Shown in pieces: positions 60,909 through 64,000 of a stretch of DNA of 64,000 nt. Origin of the DNA: Microvirga pakistanensis. Lineage in GTDB: Bacteria > Pseudomonadota > Alphaproteobacteria > Rhizobiales > Beijerinckiaceae. The stretch is taken from assembly GCF_004458765.1 (NCBI RefSeq), contig NZ_SPJX01000012.1, positions 62,001 through 126,000 on the forward strand. Direction: 5' to 3'. Made by a program: the position numbers and the translations under genes. Every line of letters starts with the position of its first letter. Position 1 is the first letter of the stretch. The notes under the pieces are model-generated. The model made no database searches. It was not told where the DNA came from and saw nothing but the letters and a program-made list of their open reading frames with translations.

Positions 60909-62225
60909 ATGGCCCTGCAGCAATCGATCGATCTCGCCCTGGAGTCCATCATCGGGGAGGGCGGTCTTTCGCAAGGGGTGTTCGAGGCCGCCCTCGCGGC
61001 TGTCGGCAAGGCCATGGAGCGGCTCTCGGACGACGACGCGTCCGGTCGCCTTCCGCTGCTCCACATGCCGCGCACCACGGAGGACTTGGCCTCCGTCAAG
61101 GAAGCGGCCGCCTGGCTGCGGCTGGACGCGACGGACGTGGTGTTTCTCGGCACGGGCGGCTCCAGCCTGGGTGGACAGACCCTGGCCCAGCTGAGGGATT
61201 ACGCCGTGCCCGGGGCCGGCCGCTTCACCGAGAGCCCGCGCATCCATTTCCTCGACAATCTCGATCCCGTGACCTTCGACCACGTGCTGCACAAGCTGCC
61301 GCTGTCGTCGACGCGTTTCGTGTCGATCTCCAAGTCCGGCGGCACCGGCGAGACCCTGATGCAAACGATCGCGGTGCTCTCCGCCCTCGACAAGGCGGGC
61401 CTGAGGGCTCTGCCAAAGGACATGTTCCTCGGCCTGTCCGAACCGCGCAAGGATGGCGGCCGGAATGCCCTCCGCGACCTTCTCGAGCCCGAGGGCGTGC
61501 GCTTCCTGGAACATCACACGGGCATCGGCGGGCGCTATTCGGTGCTCACCAATGTGGGCCTGCTGCCCGCGGCCGTGCTCGGCCTCGACATCGGGGCCAT
61601 CCGCCAGGGGGCGGCGGAGGCTTACGAGCCCTTCCGCAAAGGCAGATCCGCCGCCGATGCACCGGCGGCCCTCGGCGCGGCGCTCAACGTGGCCGCCGCC
61701 AGGGAGGGCAAGGGCATCGCCGTCACCATGGCCTATGCGGACCGCCTGGAGCGATTCACCCGCTGGTGGGTGCAGCTTTGGGCGGAGAGCATCGGCAAGG
61801 ACGGCAAGGGCACGCAGCCCGTGGCCGCCATCGGCCCGGTCGATCAGCACAGCCAGCTCCAGCTTTATCTCGCGGGGCCCAACGACAAGCTGTTCACGGT
61901 GATGACCACGGGCGTGGCGGGGCAGGGCCCCCTCATGGACGAAAAGCTCGCCAAGCGCGCGGGCGAGGCGGGCTTCGGGGGCAAGCGCATCGGCGATCTC
62001 GTCGCCGCTCAGGGGCGCGCCACGGCCGATACGCTCGCGAAGAACAGCCGCCCGACCCGGCGCATCCACATCGAGACACTCGACGAACGCGCCGTGGGCG
62101 AATTGCTGATGCATTTCATGCTGGAGACCATCCTCACCGGCTATGCGCTCGGCGTCGACCCGTTCGACCAGCCGGCCGTGGAGGAGGGCAAGATCCTCGC
62201 CAAGCAGTACCTGGCGCAGGGCTAG
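60909..62225 (+). CDS. pgi: Glucose-6-phosphate isomerase
   Basis: Pgi interconverts glucose-6-phosphate and fructose-6-phosphate. The 438-residue protein is the shorter bacterial form. It has the phosphosugar motif VVFLGTGGSSLGGQTLAQL near residue 77, the SIS-domain SISKSGGTGETLMQT near 138, and the C-terminal region with GPVDQHSQLQLYLAG (QHSQLQ near 320) that carries catalytic residues. The ATG at 60909 has GGAG ten bases upstream. It is followed immediately by a family A repeat. Confidence 0.94.
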   Translation: MALQQSIDLALESIIGEGGLSQGVFEAALAAVGKAMERLSDDDASGRLPLLHMPRTTEDLASVKEAAAWLRLDATDVVFLGTGGSSLGGQTLAQLRDYAVPGAGRFTESPRIHFLDNLDPVTFDHVLHKLPLSSTRFVSISKSGGTGETLMQTIAVLSALDKAGLRALPKDMFLGLSEPRKDGGRNALRDLLEPEGVRFLEHHTGIGGRYSVLTNVGLLPAAVLGLDIGAIRQGAAEAYEPFRKGRSAADAPAALGAALNVAAAREGKGIAVTMAYADRLERFTRWWVQLWAESIGKDGKGTQPVAAIGPVDQHSQLQLYLAGPNDKLFTVMTTGVAGQGPLMDEKLAKRAGEAGFGGKRIGDLVAAQGRATADTLAKNSRPTRRIHIETLDERAVGELLMHFMLETILTGYALGVDPFDQPAVEEGKILAKQYLAQG

Positions 62226-62228
62226 TCA

Positions 62229-62338
62229 CGACGCCATCCCCGGGCTCGTCCCGGGGATCCCCGTCTTCCGACGTTGCGCTTCCAAGGCGTGGATGGCCGT
62301 GACCGATCCCCGGATCACGTCCGGAGACGGTCATGACG
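62229..62338. repeat. RIME-like intergenic repeat, family A, diverged copy
   Basis: CGCCATCCCCGGGCTCGTCCCGGGGATCC on the left, CGTCTT...AAGGCGTGG in the centre and a diverged right arm ending GGTCATGACG. It begins four bases after the pgi stop and ends about 115 bases before mutL. Confidence 0.6.
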
Positions 62339-62454
62339 AGGAGGGGTTCGGCTTTCCGGCTCAATCGGCAGGGGAATGACGTCGCGGCTGCTGGCAGGGG
62401 CGGGGCCCAGCCTCTATCTTCCCAGTTCCGAATCCCTGCAACGTGAAGCGCCTC

Positions 62455-64000
62455 ATGCTCGTCCGCCGCCTCGATCCCATTCTCGTCGACCGCATCGCCG
62501 CGGGCGAGGTCGTCGAGCGCCCGGCGGCGGCCGTGAAGGAGCTTGTCGAGAACGCCCTCGACGCGGGCGCAGGCTCCATCGAGATCGCGGTCGAGGCCGG
62601 CGGGCGCCGCCTGATCCGGATCGTCGATGACGGACAGGGCATGACGCCGCAGGATCTCGAACTCGCTGTCGAGCGCCACGCCACCTCCAAGCTGCCGGAC
62701 GGCGATCTGTTTTCCATTAACACGTTGGGCTTCCGCGGCGAGGCGCTGCCGTCCATCGGAGCGGTGGCGCGCCTCGCGATCACGACGCGCACGAAGGATG
62801 CCGAAGCCGGCTCCATGATCGTGGTCGAGGCCGGCGTGAAGAACCGCGTGCGGCCCGTCTCCGCGCCCAAGGGAACGCGCGTCGAGGTGACGGACCTGTT
62901 CGCCGCGACGCCCGCGCGCCTGAAGTTCCTGAAGAGCGACCGCTCCGAGGCGCAGGCGGTGGCGGAGATCGTCAAACGCCTCGCCATCGCGCATCCGACG
63001 ATCCGCTTCACCCTGTCCGGCGAGCACATCACATCCTTCACCTACCCGCCGGAGGAGCCCGGCGAGCACGGCTTCCTGCGGCGCCTCTCGCGCGTTCTCG
63101 GCCAGGACTTCCACGAGAACGCCATGGCGATCGGCGTCGAGCGGGACAGTGTGCGGCTCACCGGCTTCGCCAGCCTGCCGACCTATCATCGCGGCACGTC
63201 CGCATCGATCCATTTCGTGGTGAACGGACGGCCCGTGCGCGACAAGCTCCTGCTCGGCGCTGTGCGCGGCGCTTATGCCGACGTGATGGCCTCCGACCGA
63301 CATCCGGTCCTCGCCATGATGATCGATCTCGATCCGCGCGCGGTGGACGTGAACGTGCATCCGGCAAAGACGGAGGTGCGCTTCCGCGATCCCGCTTTCG
63401 TGCGCGGATTCGTGGTGGCAGCGATCAAGGAAGCGATCACGCGCTTTTCCACGCGCGCATCCTCGACGGTCGGCACGCGCACGCTGGAGAGCCTGCGTCC
63501 GCAAGGGGTGCTGTCGTCGCGTCCGGCTTACGGGCATCATCGGCCGTCGGTCATCCGCCCGTCGAGCGGCTTCGCCCATTGGCAGGCTCCCCTCGATCCC
63601 GCTCCGCAGGCCTATGCTTCCACTTCCAGTTTCGCGGAGGCGCAGGCGAGCCTGCCCGATCTCGCGGCACCTTCCGCCGACAGCCGCGCGACGCTCGTTG
63701 AGATCGAGCCGGAGATGGAGGCCGCTCCTCTCGGGGCCGCCCGTGCGCAGCTGCACGGCACCTACATCGTCGCGCAGACGCAGGACGGCATCGTGATCGT
63801 CGATCAGCATGCCGCGCACGAGCGCCTGGTCTATGAGCGGCTGAAGCGCGAGCGGGCGTCATCGGGCATCGCGCGCCAATTGCTCCTGATCCCAGAGGTG
63901 GTCGATCTCGATCCGGTGGACGCGGACCGCGTGCTTGCGGAAGCCTCCCTGCTGGAAGGCCTGGGCCTTGTCGTCGAGCCCTTCGGCCATGGCGCGCTGC
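62455..64000 (+). CDS. mutL: DNA mismatch repair protein MutL (3' end outside window)
   Basis: MutL links mismatch recognition by MutS to strand removal. About 515 codons are visible. The GHKL ATPase motifs are complete: ENALDAGAGSIEI near residue 35, RIVDDGQGMTP near 60, TLGFRGEALPSIGAVARL near 95 and APKGTRVEVTDLF near 140. The C-terminal dimerisation domain starts about residue 425 (QLHGTYIVAQTQDGIVIVDQHAAHERLVYERL) and continues beyond the edge. In this family the QDGIVIVDQHAAHER motif is conserved, and whether the endonuclease motif is present cannot be seen. The ATG at 62455 is used; a GTG four codons upstream is an equal alternative. Confidence 0.95.
   Translation, partial: MLVRRLDPILVDRIAAGEVVERPAAAVKELVENALDAGAGSIEIAVEAGGRRLIRIVDDGQGMTPQDLELAVERHATSKLPDGDLFSINTLGFRGEALPSIGAVARLAITTRTKDAEAGSMIVVEAGVKNRVRPVSAPKGTRVEVTDLFAATPARLKFLKSDRSEAQAVAEIVKRLAIAHPTIRFTLSGEHITSFTYPPEEPGEHGFLRRLSRVLGQDFHENAMAIGVERDSVRLTGFASLPTYHRGTSASIHFVVNGRPVRDKLLLGAVRGAYADVMASDRHPVLAMMIDLDPRAVDVNVHPAKTEVRFRDPAFVRGFVVAAIKEAITRFSTRASSTVGTRTLESLRPQGVLSSRPAYGHHRPSVIRPSSGFAHWQAPLDPAPQAYASTSSFAEAQASLPDLAAPSADSRATLVEIEPEMEAAPLGAARAQLHGTYIVAQTQDGIVIVDQHAAHERLVYERLKRERASSGIARQLLLIPEVVDLDPVDADRVLAEASLLEGLGLVVEPFGHGAL

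Overview
The window is GC-rich chromosomal DNA from an alphaproteobacterium, most likely of the Hyphomicrobiales (Rhizobiales). The support is phasins of the rhizobial type, an Omp25/31-like porin, a long HisS near hisZ-hisG, a GroESL operon with CIRCE and an alphaproteobacterial RpoH-like promoter, UPF0314/DUF2585, DUF2076 and DUF3035 genes, and RIME-like intergenic repeats. A Methylobacteriaceae member such as Microvirga or Methylobacterium would fit, but that is inference. I see no prophage, insertion sequence, CRISPR array, rRNA or tRNA gene. Nearly all the DNA is ordinary housekeeping and metabolic genes in short operons.

Layout. 1-8.4 kb: a PAS-GGDEF-EAL protein cut by the left edge, a porin, a NUDIX gene, a two-gene phasin operon with tandem candidate PhaR operators, a large PleC/DivJ/PdhS-type histidine kinase and a small exported protein. 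8.6-13 kb: an acyl-CoA synthetase/GNAT fusion (Pat-like), bfd-bfr iron storage and a glycolipid-binding-family protein. 13-21.1 kb: a lactate/glycolate oxidation block, with cytochrome c-lutA-lutB-lutC on the minus strand diverging from glcD-glcE-DUF2585-glcF on the plus strand. 21.2-28.5 kb: a long coiled-coil protein, tyrS behind an apparent Tyr-codon attenuator, SDR-NUDIX, DUF2076, an L,D-transpeptidase and an EamA transporter. 28.6-30.7 kb: groES-groEL. 30.8-35.2 kb: doxX-gst diverging from marR over a triple operator, then a VOC protein, an aldo/keto reductase and a Cys-rich flavodoxin-like oxidoreductase. 35.3-38.8 kb: metN-metI-metQ-metQ, a methionine uptake operon with tandem metQ copies. 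39-41.8 kb: an SbmA/BacA-like ABC transporter and a META-domain protein. 41.9-46.3 kb: hisS, a Lys-rich hypothetical and hisZ-hisG. 46.5-53.3 kb: a transaminase, an HMA metal-binding protein, a degenerate EAL protein, a HAD phosphatase, ribF, and msrB-DUF3095. 53.6-60.7 kb: ileS-lspA, DUF3035 and a pair of M16 proteins, one active and one lacking the metal site. 60.9-64 kb: pgi and mutL (cut by the right edge).

The most interesting element is the tyrS leader. A sigma70-like promoter appears to start transcription at the A of an ATG opening a 16-codon ORF with adjacent Tyr codons. Its stop codon abuts a GGCGGC segment that can pair with the 5' arm of a downstream intrinsic terminator. This is the layout of ribosome-mediated attenuation, with the leaderless design known from rhizobial trpL, here placed on an aminoacyl-tRNA synthetase gene. 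Other points: a NUDIX start codon inside the loop of a phasin terminator, a gene-conversion signature between the two metQ copies, three ATGCA-N2-TGCAT sites at marR, a cyclase-like motif pair in a DUF3095 protein, and two families of intergenic palindromic repeats.
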